A stretch of 64,000 nucleotides of DNA from Ruminococcus sp. (GTDB lineage Bacteria > Bacillota > Clostridia > Oscillospirales > Ruminococcaceae): NCBI GenBank assembly GCA_029055625.1, contig JAIDCY010000030.1:1-64000 (forward strand), in the 5' to 3' direction. Shown piece by piece: positions 15,735-25,398 of the stretch; positions within the stretch are counted from its first letter, which is position 1; the number at the start of each line of letters is the position of its first letter. The notes below the pieces were generated by a model, which did not search any database, was not told where the DNA came from, and worked only from the letters and a program-made list of their open reading frames with translations. A program made the translations under genes and the position numbers.

Positions 15735-16682
15735 TCATTTGAGTGTGAGTGCGTACTTCGTCTTTTCTACTATATTTTCCGCAGAAAGTCCGAATTTTTG
15801 CAGTAAATCAAGAGCAGGTCCGGAATAGCCGTATACATCATTTACGCCGATTTTTACTACCGGTACAGGACAGCATTCAGTTACAGCTTCCGCAACTGCT
15901 GAACCAAGTCCGCCTATTATACTATGCTCTTCTGCCGTGACCATTACGCCGGTATCTCTCGCACACTGACATATCAATTCCTTGTCAAGCGGTTTGATTG
16001 TATGGATATTTACCACTCTTGCGGAAATTCCTTCCGCTTCAAGTACTTTCGACGCTTCCAGTGCTTCATTTACCATTAATCCGGTTGCAACTATTGTTAC
16101 ATCTTTTCCGTCACGCATTACAACACCTTTTCCGAGTTCAAATTTATACGTTTCCCTGTCGTTTATTACTGGTACTGCAAGTCTGCCGAATCTCATATAT
16201 ACAGGACCGTCAAACTCTACCGCACATCTTACCGCCTGACGTGCTTCAACATCGTCGCACGGATTTATAATAGTCATACCTGGTATCGTCCGCATTAATG
16301 CTATATCTTCGTTACACTGATGCGTTGCACCGTCTTCACCTACCGATATTCCGGCGTGTGTAGCTCCTATTTTTACGTTCAGGTGCGGATATCCGATTGA
16401 ATTTCTTACTATCTCGTATGCTCTTCCGGCGGCGAACATCGCAAACGTACTCGCAAAAGGTATCTTTCCACAAGTTGCAAGTCCGGCAGATACGCCCATC
16501 ATATTAGCTTCCGCTATGCCACAATCGAAAAATCTTTCCGGATACGCTTTCTTGAAAACAGCGGTCTTTGTAGCGGCGGCGAGGTCTGCATCAAGTACTA
16601 CGAGATTATCATATTCTTCTGCCAGTTCTTTCAGAGTTTCGCCGTAACTCTCACGGGTTGCCTTTTTTATTACTTCTGACAT
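15735..16682 (-). CDS. transketolase, C-terminal subunit
   Basis: This 315-residue protein holds the pyrimidine-binding and C-terminal domains of a split transketolase, as is common in Clostridia and archaea. FDCGIAEANMMGVSAGLA carries the conserved Glu that activates thiamine diphosphate. With the N-terminal subunit just upstream it moves two-carbon ketol units between sugar phosphates in the non-oxidative pentose phosphate pathway, supplying ribose and erythrose phosphates. The ATG at 16682, with GGAGG in front, is preferred; it overlaps the end of the partner only slightly or not at all, so the subunits are made together. Confidence 0.95.
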   Translation of the reverse strand: MSEVIKKATRESYGETLKELAEEYDNLVVLDADLAAATKTAVFKKAYPERFFDCGIAEANMMGVSAGLATCGKIPFASTFAMFAAGRAYEIVRNSIGYPHLNVKIGATHAGISVGEDGATHQCNEDIALMRTIPGMTIINPCDDVEARQAVRCAVEFDGPVYMRFGRLAVPVINDRETYKFELGKGVVMRDGKDVTIVATGLMVNEALEASKVLEAEGISARVVNIHTIKPLDKELICQCARDTGVMVTAEEHSIIGGLGSAVAEAVTECCPVPVVKIGVNDVYGYSGPALDLLQKFGLSAENIVEKTKYALTLK

Positions 16683-16687
16683 CTTTT

Positions 16688-17527
16688 TCAATCCTCCAAT
16701 TCTTTCAACTGTGCATTAAGTTCTGACATCGCCTGCTCGTACTGCTCTTTATTCGGGGCTGTACCGTGCCAGCCTACCTGATTTTCCATGAATGATACGC
16801 CTTTTCCTTTGACAGATTTCTGTATTATCGCTACTGGTTTATCCGTAACAGATTCCGCTTCCGTAAATGCACGGTCTATATCGTCGAAATCGTGACCGTC
16901 CATAGTTATGACGTGCCAGCCGAAAGCCTCGAATTTATCGGTAATCGGTTCAGGTGAACACACTTCCGTAATAGCACCGTCAATCTGTAAGCCGTTATTA
17001 TCGACGATTGCGACAAGATTAGTCAGATTGTAATGTGCGGAAAACATACACGCTTCCCATACCTGACCCTCTTCTATCTCACCGTCTCCCAGTATCGCAT
17101 AAACTTTATACGCTTTATTATCGAGTTTTCCGGCAAGTGCCATACCACACGCTACAGATATTCCCTGTCCGAGCGAACCGCTTGACATATCCACGCCGTT
17201 TATATTTATGCATGGGTGTCCCTGTAAAGCAGAACCTATATGCCGAAGTGTCTTCAGATCTTCCTCCGGAAAATAACCTTTCTGTGCGAGTACCGCATAT
17301 AATGCCGGTGCGGTATGACCTTTTGAGAGTACAAGCCTGTCACGGTCAGGGTCTTCTGGATTCTGTGGGTCAATATTCATTTTATTATAGTAAAGATACG
17401 TCAGCGTGTCGCTTATCGACAGTGACCCCCCCGGATGTCCCGATCTGGCGTTATAAGTACCCTCTATAACACCCATTCTTACTTTGCAGGCTTTTCTCTG
17501 CAAATCCTTTTTCTTAGATGCGTCCAT
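16688..17527 (-). CDS. transketolase, N-terminal subunit
   Basis: This 279-residue protein is the diphosphate-binding half of the split transketolase. Visible motifs are GHPGGSLSISDTL, VLSKGHTAPALYAVLA, QGHPC and the metal/ThDP site GDGEIEEGQVWEACM with IVDNNGLQIDG. The ATG at 17527 follows GGAGGTT; a first ATG four codons upstream overlaps that site and is unlikely. It sits between a HAD phosphatase gene (18-base gap) and the C-terminal subunit, in one transcript. Confidence 0.95.
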   Translation of the reverse strand: MDASKKKDLQRKACKVRMGVIEGTYNARSGHPGGSLSISDTLTYLYYNKMNIDPQNPEDPDRDRLVLSKGHTAPALYAVLAQKGYFPEEDLKTLRHIGSALQGHPCININGVDMSSGSLGQGISVACGMALAGKLDNKAYKVYAILGDGEIEEGQVWEACMFSAHYNLTNLVAIVDNNGLQIDGAITEVCSPEPITDKFEAFGWHVITMDGHDFDDIDRAFTEAESVTDKPVAIIQKSVKGKGVSFMENQVGWHGTAPNKEQYEQAMSELNAQLKELED

Positions 17528-17545
17528 GATAACCTCCACATATTT

Positions 17546-18400
17546 TTATTTTACGGTCTTTTTACCGTTTTTCTCATTACATTTTTCTATCACATATTCT
17601 ATCAGTTCAGATACTGCACCAGTATTATTTGTATTCTCAAGTACTATATCCGCTACTGCCTTTACGCTTTCCTGTGCATTTGCCGGACATACTCCTATAT
17701 CTGCGGTCTGTATCATTTCCCTGTCGTTATCGAAATCTCCTATCGCTATAAACGTGCAGTCTTCCATTCCCGACAATTTTCTATACTCCCCTACCGCCGA
17801 ACCTTTACTTATATTATGCGGTAACATCTCTATGAAAATTTCGGATGACTTTACAAAATCTACTTCCTTATAATCCTTTCCGGCAATTATTTCTTCCATT
17901 ACTGGTATTTCTTCCGGCGACATCGCAAACAGTACCTTTAACCAGCCGTCATCAGTTATTTCCTGTAAATCCGCATATACCGGTGATATTCCGCATATAT
18001 CAGTATGGCGTTGCTGATAGTAATTGTTACGGAATACATAAGTTCTGTCTGTCTTCAGAATCTCACCACCTGTAGACGGCATAGCTTCAAGAAGTTCTGA
18101 TGTTATTTTCCTTGCACTATCCGGCAGATACTCCGCATACAGAATTTTTTCCGTCTGATAGTCATATATTATCCCACCGTTATACATTATTACAGGTATC
18201 CGCAAATCAAGCATTTTCCTGTACTGTTCAAACGATTCAAGCGTTCTGCCTGTAGATACCGTGAACTTCCCACCGAGTGATACGAATTTCTCTATCGCCT
18301 GACGGTCTTTTTCCGTTATCTTCTTCTCCGAGTTTAACAGTGTACCGTCCATATCTGACATTATCACTATCTTTGTTATATCTTCAAACAATTCTCTCAC
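17546..18400 (-). CDS. Cof-type HAD-superfamily sugar phosphatase
   Basis: This 284-residue enzyme belongs to the HAD IIB (Cof) group. The nucleophile motif is MSDMDGTLLNS, motif II is VSTGR, the conserved Lys lies in NISKGSAV and the acidic motif is IGDFDNDREM. Relatives hydrolyse sugar phosphates or flavin phosphates; the substrate cannot be inferred. Its ATG overlaps the stop of the pseudouridine synthase gene by four bases (ATGA), so translation is coupled. Confidence 0.88.
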   Translation of the reverse strand: MRELFEDITKIVIMSDMDGTLLNSEKKITEKDRQAIEKFVSLGGKFTVSTGRTLESFEQYRKMLDLRIPVIMYNGGIIYDYQTEKILYAEYLPDSARKITSELLEAMPSTGGEILKTDRTYVFRNNYYQQRHTDICGISPVYADLQEITDDGWLKVLFAMSPEEIPVMEEIIAGKDYKEVDFVKSSEIFIEMLPHNISKGSAVGEYRKLSGMEDCTFIAIGDFDNDREMIQTADIGVCPANAQESVKAVADIVLENTNNTGAVSELIEYVIEKCNEKNGKKTVK

Positions 18401-19314
18401 CCCATTTTATCAAGTTTATCAAGAATTTTCCGGAAATAATCGGGTAATTCGCTTGTAAATTCCATGTATTCTTTTGTAGTCGGATGTACAAATCCTATTT
18501 TCCGTGCGTGCAGGCACTGACCGTCTAAATTCTTATACGCTTTACCGTATACGTCGTCACCAAGTACGGAATGTCCGATATACGCAAGATGTACCCTTAT
18601 CTGATGTGTACGTCCGGTCTCAAGGCGGAGTTTTACGTGTGCATATCCGGCGTACTGTCTTATTACCGTATAGTGCGTTACCGCATGGCGTGAATTTTCC
18701 GTAGTTACGCACATTTTTTTACGGTCTGTCTTGTGTCTGCCTATCGGAGCTTCTATAGTACCGGTAGTATCCCTGAAATATCCGCTTGCAATTGCTTCGT
18801 ATTCTCTCGTGAAACTGTGTTCTTTTATCTGCTCCGCAAGTCCGATATGTGAACGGTCATTTTTTGCAACTATCAGCAATCCGCTTGTGTTCTTATCTAT
18901 ACGGTGGACTATCCCAGGGCGGATAACTCCGTTTATTCCGGAAAGACTATCTCCGCAATGATACAACAACGCATTTACAAGCGTTCCGTTATAATTTCCG
19001 TGTGCCGGATGTACTACCATTCCTTTCGGCTTATTCACTACCAATAAATCATTATCTTCATAGACTATTTCAAGCGGTATGTTTTCCGGTAAGGTATCCA
19101 TATTCTGAGGTTCGGGAATCTCTATCACTACAACGTCACCCGATTTCAGCTTATAATTCTTGTTTATTGTCTTTCCGTTTACAAATACTTTTTTTCTTTC
19201 AATAAGTCCCTGTACACCTGAACGTGTAAGCCCTTCAACGTTTCCGGTCACAAATATATCTACTCTTTTCCCGACTTCTTCCGGTCTGACGTAAATTTCC
19301 ATACTTTCAGACAT
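18397..19314 (-). CDS. rluD: RluD-like 23S rRNA pseudouridine synthase
   Basis: This 305-residue protein has an N-terminal S4 RNA-binding domain (about 13-75) and an RluA-family catalytic domain with the active Asp in GIVHRIDKNTSGLLIVAK. Family members isomerise uridines in helix 69 of 23S rRNA; the exact site here is inferred. In Firmicutes this gene (ylyB) typically follows lspA, as here, with an 8-base overlap. Confidence 0.92.
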   Translation of the reverse strand: MSESMEIYVRPEEVGKRVDIFVTGNVEGLTRSGVQGLIERKKVFVNGKTINKNYKLKSGDVVVIEIPEPQNMDTLPENIPLEIVYEDNDLLVVNKPKGMVVHPAHGNYNGTLVNALLYHCGDSLSGINGVIRPGIVHRIDKNTSGLLIVAKNDRSHIGLAEQIKEHSFTREYEAIASGYFRDTTGTIEAPIGRHKTDRKKMCVTTENSRHAVTHYTVIRQYAGYAHVKLRLETGRTHQIRVHLAYIGHSVLGDDVYGKAYKNLDGQCLHARKIGFVHPTTKEYMEFTSELPDYFRKILDKLDKMG

Positions 19315-19804
19315 CTTTTTCCGCCTCCTGTCGTGATTTTTCTATTTTCGGGTCTATGAAAATACTATAAATCAACAGAAGTACAAACGCTACCGTCACG
19401 CATATATCCGCAACATTGAATATCGCAAAATCAAATAACTTTATCTCGAACATATCCACAACGTATCCCATACGGATACGGTCGATAAGATTTCCGATTC
19501 CTCCAGCTATAAATAATCCCGTCGCAACGTTCAATATCTTTGACCTCTTCAATGTCGCAAACATAAACACTATTCCGGCTATTATAACAAGTGACGTGAA
19601 CCCTATCAGAAACCATCGCTGTCCTGCCATACTGCCGAATATCGCCCCTCTGTTTTCAAGATACGTCAGGTCTATTACCTTTAAATCGCCGAAATGTATG
19701 AAATCCATACTCCCTGCCGGTTGAAGTACGTCTACCGCCCACTCCTTTACAAACTGGTCGGCTGTTACAAGCACTCCTATCATTACAACAAGAAAAACTA
19801 CCAT
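19307..19804 (-). CDS. lspA: lipoprotein signal peptidase (signal peptidase II)
   Basis: This 165-residue integral membrane aspartic protease cleaves the signal peptides of lipoproteins after diacylglyceryl transfer. It has four membrane helices and the conserved boxes ENRGAIFG, GGIGNLIDRIRMGYVVDMF and FAIFNVADICV, which carry the two catalytic Asp residues. The window holds at least two lipoprotein substrates (the OppA-like and the GH3 proteins). It is in the classical ileS-lspA-rluD order. Confidence 0.95.
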   Translation of the reverse strand: MVVFLVVMIGVLVTADQFVKEWAVDVLQPAGSMDFIHFGDLKVIDLTYLENRGAIFGSMAGQRWFLIGFTSLVIIAGIVFMFATLKRSKILNVATGLFIAGGIGNLIDRIRMGYVVDMFEIKLFDFAIFNVADICVTVAFVLLLIYSIFIDPKIEKSRQEAEKDV

Positions 19805-19823
19805 TTAATTTCCCTCTCAACAA

Positions 19824-19858
19824 ATACTGCCCGCCGACGTTCAGACAGCAGGCAGTAT
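19824..19858 (-). other. hairpin between ileS and lspA
   Basis: ATACTGCC (19824-19831) pairs with GGCAGTAT (19851-19858), extended by GC. No T-run follows, so it is more likely an mRNA processing or stability element than a terminator. Confidence 0.4.
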
Positions 19859-19865
19859 AACATAA

Positions 19866-22631
19866 TTATACCTCGACAGCTATCACACATCTCTGACAGA
19901 GTGTCGGGTGTTCGTGATTTTCGCCGACGTACTTCGAGTAACACCAGCATCTTTCACACTTTTCACCCTCTGCCTTCTTAACTTCAAATCTGGTTTCACC
20001 GTCTGAATTTTCAACAGCAACGTCCGATACTATCAGTATCTCCGTAAGCTGTTCCGCAAGGGTACTATACTTTTCGTAATCGTCTCCGGTAGCCTTTATC
20101 ACTATCTTCGCTTCCAAAGATTTTCCTATCGTCTTTGCGTTTCTCGCATCTTCAAGTACTTTGTTTACCGTCTCACGTGTGGAATAAATAAAATTCCATT
20201 TCTCGACAAACCCGTTATCAAATTCTATTCCCGATTTCTCCGGCATCTGATTAAGGAATACACTTTCTTTATCGTCGTCGACAGAGTGTGGCATATATCC
20301 CCATATCTCCTCGGCAGTAAATGATATTATCGGGGCGGACAGTCTCGCTATCGCACTTAATATCTTATACATTGTAGTCTGTGCGGAACGGCGTTTCTCG
20401 GAATCCTCTTTCTCACAGTAAAGTCTGTCCTTGATTATATCGAGATAGAAGTTTGACATATCTATTACACAGAAATTATGAATTGCGTGAAATGCAATAT
20501 GATAATCAAAAGCGTTATATCCTTCATTTACCTTATCAATGAGGGCGTCAAGTTTCATCATCGCCCATTTGTCAAGTTCCGTCAATCTGTCGTATGATAC
20601 GCAGTCAGTATCAGGATTAAAGCCCTTACCGTTTCCGAGGTTACCGAGTATGAAACGTGCGGTATTACGTATCTTCTTATATGCGTCCGACAGCTGACCT
20701 AAAATGGCTTTTGAAATTCTTATATCTGAATGATAGTCGGAAGAAGCTACCCATAATCTTAAAATATCCGCTCCGTACTGGTCTGTAATCTCGCTCGGGT
20801 CGATACCGTTTCCGAGTGATTTGTGCATGGTCTTTCCCTGACCGTCTACTACCCAGCCGTGCGTACATACCGCTTTATATGGTGCTATACCGTGATATAC
20901 TACCGACGTAAGCAATGACGACTGAAACCATCCTCTGTACTGGTCTGCACCCTCCAGATACAAATCGGCAGGGAATCTAAGTCCTTTATGCTGTTCAAGT
21001 ACCGCTGAATGTGATACGCCACTATCAAACCATACGTCCATTATGTCATATTCTTTCGTGAACTCTCCGCATCCACACTCACATTTTACGCTATCCGGTA
21101 TGAACTCTTTTACGTCCTTAATCCACCATGCATCTGAACCCTCCGCACGGAACAAGTCTGAAATCGCTTTTATCGTCTCGTCGTTTACTATAGGTTTTCC
21201 ACAGTCCTTACAATACACTATCGGGATAGGTACGCCCCATGTTCTCTGTCTCGATATGCACCAGTCGCTACGGTCACGTACCATACCTTTTATTCTGTCC
21301 TCACCCCATTCGGGTATCCACTGTACACTCTCGATTGCTTTTATTGCTTCGTCTCTGAATCCGTTTACCGAACAGAACCACTGTTCAGTTGCACGGTATA
21401 TTATCGGGCTGTTACATCTCCAGCAATGCGGGTACTGGTGTACTATCTTCTGTATCGCAAGCAGTGCGTTTAACTCCTCAAGTTTCTTTGCGATTGCTTT
21501 ATTAGCTGTATCGGTATCCATACCCTCAAACTCACCGGCTTCTGCGGTCTGTCTGCCCTTGGAATCTACACATACTATTATGCCTATATCGTCGTATTTC
21601 TTACATACTTCAAAGTCCTCTACACCATATCCGGGGGCGGTGTGTACGCAACCTGTACCACTTTCGAGTGTTACGTGATCTCCGACTATTACCGGTGACA
21701 GTCTGTCATATAACGGGTGCTTTGTCTTCATTCCCTCAAGTTCCGCACCTGTAAATATTCCGTCCGTTGTATAGTCAGCGATTCCGGCAGTCTCCATTGT
21801 ATTTTTAACAAGTTCTTCCGCCATTACGTAATACTCGTCACCGTTCTTTACCAGTGTGTAATTATATTCCGGTCCTAAACAGATTGCAAGGTTTCCAGGT
21901 ATCGTCCATGTGGTAGTAGTCCAGATTACAAAGTATATCTTTGATACGTCAAGACCCATTCCGGCGAAAATTCCCTTATCGTCAACTACATTGAACTTAA
22001 CGTATATCGAGTGGCAAGGGTCATTTGAATACTCTATTTCCGCTTCCGCAAGTGCGGTGTTACAATCCGGACACCAATAAACCGGCTTCAGTCCCTTATA
22101 CATATATCCTTTTTTCGCCATCTCGCCGAATACTTCAATCTGACGTGCTTCAAATTCCGGCTTTAACGTTAAATATGGGTCGTCGTAATCGCCAAGTGTA
22201 CCAAGTCTTTTAAACTGTCTCATCTGATTATCAACGTGTTTCATTGCGAAATCGTGACAATGTTTTCTTAACTCCACCGGCGGAATAGCTCCGTTCTCTA
22301 CTCCGATTGCTTTCATTGCTTTTAACTCTATCGGTAAGCCGTGTGTATCCCAGCCCGGCACGTAAGGCGAACAGTATCCGCTCATATTCTTATACTTAAC
22401 TATTATATCTTTTAACGTCTTATTCAATGCCGTTCCGAGATGTATTTCACCATTCGCATACGGCGGACCGTCATGCAGTATATACGTCGGTTTTCCCTGA
22501 TTCTTTTCTATAATCTTATAATAAAGCCGGTCGTTTTCCCATTTCTCTACAAATGCGGGTTCTCTCTTCGGAAGGTTTCCCCTCATAGGAAATTCTGTCT
22601 TCGGAAGATTCAGAGTTGTATTATAATCCAT
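19866..22631 (-). CDS. ileS: isoleucyl-tRNA synthetase
   Basis: This 921-residue class I synthetase charges tRNA-Ile. The HIGH motif appears as DGPPYANGEIHLGTALN, and KMSKS as GKTMHKSLGN, where the canonical KMSKS reads KTMHKS. The CP1 editing domain is present (WTTTTWTIPGNLA) and the C-terminus has the zinc-binding CERCWCYS and CQRC pairs. Length is usual for the bacterial type. There is no room for a T-box leader directly upstream because divIVA ends 22 bases away, so any such control would sit at the head of the whole operon. Confidence 0.97.
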   Translation of the reverse strand: MDYNTTLNLPKTEFPMRGNLPKREPAFVEKWENDRLYYKIIEKNQGKPTYILHDGPPYANGEIHLGTALNKTLKDIIVKYKNMSGYCSPYVPGWDTHGLPIELKAMKAIGVENGAIPPVELRKHCHDFAMKHVDNQMRQFKRLGTLGDYDDPYLTLKPEFEARQIEVFGEMAKKGYMYKGLKPVYWCPDCNTALAEAEIEYSNDPCHSIYVKFNVVDDKGIFAGMGLDVSKIYFVIWTTTTWTIPGNLAICLGPEYNYTLVKNGDEYYVMAEELVKNTMETAGIADYTTDGIFTGAELEGMKTKHPLYDRLSPVIVGDHVTLESGTGCVHTAPGYGVEDFEVCKKYDDIGIIVCVDSKGRQTAEAGEFEGMDTDTANKAIAKKLEELNALLAIQKIVHQYPHCWRCNSPIIYRATEQWFCSVNGFRDEAIKAIESVQWIPEWGEDRIKGMVRDRSDWCISRQRTWGVPIPIVYCKDCGKPIVNDETIKAISDLFRAEGSDAWWIKDVKEFIPDSVKCECGCGEFTKEYDIMDVWFDSGVSHSAVLEQHKGLRFPADLYLEGADQYRGWFQSSLLTSVVYHGIAPYKAVCTHGWVVDGQGKTMHKSLGNGIDPSEITDQYGADILRLWVASSDYHSDIRISKAILGQLSDAYKKIRNTARFILGNLGNGKGFNPDTDCVSYDRLTELDKWAMMKLDALIDKVNEGYNAFDYHIAFHAIHNFCVIDMSNFYLDIIKDRLYCEKEDSEKRRSAQTTMYKILSAIARLSAPIISFTAEEIWGYMPHSVDDDKESVFLNQMPEKSGIEFDNGFVEKWNFIYSTRETVNKVLEDARNAKTIGKSLEAKIVIKATGDDYEKYSTLAEQLTEILIVSDVAVENSDGETRFEVKKAEGEKCERCWCYSKYVGENHEHPTLCQRCVIAVEV

Positions 22632-22653
22632 TGGTTCACTTTTTCCTTTCTTC

Positions 22654-23244
22654 TTATTCTTTATAACTGACCTCTTCTGTTGTTCCGATATCCTCGGAAA
22701 CTATTACATTTGCTATCTCGTTCGCTATATCCTCGGCGGTCGGAGTTTTTCCCATAGCTTCCTCGTACGTCTCCGGTACTGTGGAAATCAGATCAAGATG
22801 TTCCTTATATATATCAAACAAACTCTTCTTGAAATCCGCAACCTGTTGTTGTGCCTCTATCAGTGCTTCCTTTTCCTTGGCGATTTCCTCACGGTTCTTT
22901 TCCATTGCGATTGCGTGTTGTCTTACCGCTTCATCTTCCAGTGCTGCCGCCTTTGCCTTGGCTTCCGCTATTATCTTTTCCGCTCTTTCTTTCGCATCGT
23001 TTATTACCTGATGTCCCTGCTTCTGTGCTCCTAAAAGGGCATCTTTCAATGCGTCTTCGTCTCTCATGTATTCACGTACCCTGTCCGCAAGTACCTGTAT
23101 TTTTCCGTTAGCTTCGTTTCTTTCACGCTCCATATCGTCGAGTTCCGCTTCAAGTTCTGCGAAAAATTCGTCGATTTCTTCCTGTTTGTAGCCAAATGCC
23201 GCTTTTTCAAATCTCTTGTTTCTTACGTCTTTTGAAGTTATCAT
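22654..23244 (-). CDS. divIVA: DivIVA-domain cell division/polarity protein
   Basis: This 196-residue protein starts at the ATG at 23244 (site AGAGGTG). The first 60 residues have the membrane-curvature-binding DivIVA domain (ITSKDVRNKRFEKAAFGYKQEEIDEFFAEL) and the rest is a long coiled coil. DivIVA marks poles and septa and guides division and wall growth. Position next to ylmH and sepF is the standard Gram-positive division cluster. Confidence 0.93.
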   Translation of the reverse strand: MITSKDVRNKRFEKAAFGYKQEEIDEFFAELEAELDDMERERNEANGKIQVLADRVREYMRDEDALKDALLGAQKQGHQVINDAKERAEKIIAEAKAKAAALEDEAVRQHAIAMEKNREEIAKEKEALIEAQQQVADFKKSLFDIYKEHLDLISTVPETYEEAMGKTPTAEDIANEIANVIVSEDIGTTEEVSYKE

Positions 23245-23255
23245 ATATTTCACCT

Positions 23256-24014
23256 CTAAACAAATTTTTTTATTATTATATGTATACGGTTTTTCCGTGT
23301 ATTTCCGCCAACCTCGGAGAGTATATATTTTCCGTGACCTCTTACTGATATTATATCCCCTGTCTTTACCTCCGCTGATACCGTTTCCGTTATGATATGA
23401 TTTATTTCAACTCTTTCAGAACGTATCATTACCGCCGACTTCTCCCGACTTAATCCGGTGGCAAGACTTACAATACTATCAATACGCAGTGAGGCAACAG
23501 TTCCGCTGACAGTCCTGAACTCCTGCCTCACTTCCATTTCAAACGGCTTTCCGTCAGAACATTTAACTCCTGTTTTCCCGATTTTTGAAACAGTTGCAGA
23601 AATCAGTTTTCCTGCAAAGTTCATAACAAAAGCCTGTGTCATCCCCTCACCAACGACTATATCGCCTATTATATCACGCCGGAAGTTCATACCCATAAAA
23701 GTTCCGAGAAAATCCCTGTGTGTCAATTTATCCTCTTTCCGATACGTGAAAGTTATACACCTGAACGGAAAATCTTCTATAATATAATCCTCGTAAAAAT
23801 CCGGATATACCGCTAACATTTTTCTGCCTGCTCCGTCGTATCCGCCCCACAACTTATACGATAATCCACCGGCATTACGTCTGCACCACTCATCCGCCTG
23901 TACTGACTGTCTTTCGTCCAGAAAATCGGAAAAAACGCATATGTCATTTCTTTCGCACCGGCTCACCATATCGGAAAGTCTCGCAAAAAAATACTTCTCG
24001 TCTGAATTATTCAT
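23256..24014 (-). CDS. ylmH: YlmH-like S4-domain RNA-binding protein
   Basis: This 252-residue protein ends in an S4 RNA-binding domain (SLRIDSIVSLATGLSREKSAVMIRSERVEIN). YlmH homologues act in rescue of stalled ribosomes and were long listed as division-cluster proteins. Its start codon overlaps the last base of sepF, so the two are coupled. Confidence 0.85.
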   Translation of the reverse strand: MNNSDEKYFFARLSDMVSRCERNDICVFSDFLDERQSVQADEWCRRNAGGLSYKLWGGYDGAGRKMLAVYPDFYEDYIIEDFPFRCITFTYRKEDKLTHRDFLGTFMGMNFRRDIIGDIVVGEGMTQAFVMNFAGKLISATVSKIGKTGVKCSDGKPFEMEVRQEFRTVSGTVASLRIDSIVSLATGLSREKSAVMIRSERVEINHIITETVSAEVKTGDIISVRGHGKYILSEVGGNTRKNRIHIIIKKFV

Positions 24015-24613
24015 CAGATAAATACGCCGTTGTTTTCGAGTTCGCCTACCAAATCTTCGCCGATAAATCCGACGTTATACGGTGTTATTATATACGTAAG
24101 ATTCGCCACCGGCTTGAGACTTCCGCCGTTTGCATAAGCTACACCTACAAGAAAATCTATTATACGTCTTTTATTCTCCGGCGACGCTGTTTCAAGATTG
24201 AGTACTACCGTTTTCTTCGCTATGAGGTGGTCGGCAATCTGCTTTGCATCTGTGAATGCTGACGGCTTCACAAGTACCACCTGTAACTGTGCTGTAGTCT
24301 GAATATTAACCACCTTATTTCTACGGCTTCCGCCGTTATTATTGTTATTACTGTTTAATCTGTCACTGTTGCCGATTCTGTCACTTACACCGCTTCCGCT
24401 GTTACTTACCGGTGGAGGTACAGGAGTTTCTCTTACTGGTGGCGGAGCTGGTGCAACGGGTTCGTCACGTTCTTCACTGTCCCGACGTACGGGCTCTGAT
24501 GTAGTCTTGCGTATCGGTTCGCTGAGAGTCTCCATTTCTTCTTCACCCTCATCTCCTTCGCCGTTATCATCCATTGAGAAGAAAAAATCTTTTATTTTTT
24601 CAACAACATTCAT
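24014..24613 (-). CDS. sepF: cell division protein SepF
   Basis: The ATG at 24613 (site GGAGTAATAGAGATT) gives a 199-residue protein starting MNVVEKIKDFFFSM, the amphipathic membrane-binding helix of SepF. A long Pro/Ser/Arg linker (about 20-105) follows, with an Asn run, then the SepF core (VNIQTTAQLQVVLVKPSAF and so on) that polymerises and bundles FtsZ. The longer frame upstream overlaps the PLP-protein gene and is not the start. Confidence 0.93.
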   Translation of the reverse strand: MNVVEKIKDFFFSMDDNGEGDEGEEEMETLSEPIRKTTSEPVRRDSEERDEPVAPAPPPVRETPVPPPVSNSGSGVSDRIGNSDRLNSNNNNNGGSRRNKVVNIQTTAQLQVVLVKPSAFTDAKQIADHLIAKKTVVLNLETASPENKRRIIDFLVGVAYANGGSLKPVANLTYIITPYNVGFIGEDLVGELENNGVFI

Positions 24614-24693
24614 AATCTCTATTACTCCTTCTCCGTATTGTTTTTTATGTCGCTTACACGGAATAAATACGGAATATCCCGTGTACGTAAAAA

Positions 24694-25398
24694 TCACCTT
24701 TTTATGTTGTAATTCCTTGCCCCGAAAAGTCCCGTTCCTATACGGACTATGTTAGAACCGTATTTTATGGCGTCTGCGTAATCGTGTGTCATACCCATTG
24801 AAAGCGTATCTATACTTACAATATCTCTTTTCTGCTCTGCAACTCTGTTAAAAAGTTCCTGCATCCTGCCGAGAAAAATATCACTGTCACACGGTGGCGG
24901 TATAGTCATAAGACCTCTTATGCGTATGCCCTCAAGTTCCGCAATCTGTCCGATAAAATCGCCGGTCTCCTCCGGAACTATACCACCTTTTGAATCCTCA
25001 CCACCAATATTTACTTCACATAATATATCAATAATCCTGTTGTTCTTTACCGCAAGTCTGCTTATAGTCTCCGCAAGCCTGATACTGTCGACAGACTGTA
25101 TCATCGTTACGGAATCTATGATATATTTCACCTTGTTTGTCTGAAGACTGCCTATAAACTGGACTTCTGCGTTTTTTTCATAGAAATCTTTCTTTGAAAG
25201 ATATTCCTGCACCCGATTTTCTCCGAGCAGGTCTATACCGAGCGAAACGGCATGATTTACAGCCTCCGGAATAACAGTCTTTGTTACCGCCATTATACGC
25301 AGACTGTCACTGGCTTTACGGTATTTATCGAACGCCTCCCCGGCACGTTCACGTATGATACGCAGGTTTTCATCAATATAACTGAAATCATTCACCAT
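24694..25398 (-). CDS. YggS-family PLP homeostasis protein
   Basis: This 234-residue protein is a single TIM-barrel of the alanine racemase N-terminal fold. The PLP Lys lies in MAVTKTVI, and LLGENRVQEYLSK, FIGSLQTNK and MGMTHDYADAIKYGSNIVRIGTGLFG are family hallmarks. It buffers pyridoxal phosphate and influences amino acid pools. In Gram-positives it neighbours sepF, as here. Confidence 0.93.
   Translation of the reverse strand: MVNDFSYIDENLRIIRERAGEAFDKYRKASDSLRIMAVTKTVIPEAVNHAVSLGIDLLGENRVQEYLSKKDFYEKNAEVQFIGSLQTNKVKYIIDSVTMIQSVDSIRLAETISRLAVKNNRIIDILCEVNIGGEDSKGGIVPEETGDFIGQIAELEGIRIRGLMTIPPPCDSDIFLGRMQELFNRVAEQKRDIVSIDTLSMGMTHDYADAIKYGSNIVRIGTGLFGARNYNIKR

Noticed and set aside
22632-22653. 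T-box leader for ileS
   Set aside because: Only 22 bases separate divIVA from ileS and no T-box or stem I sequence is seen there or before divIVA.
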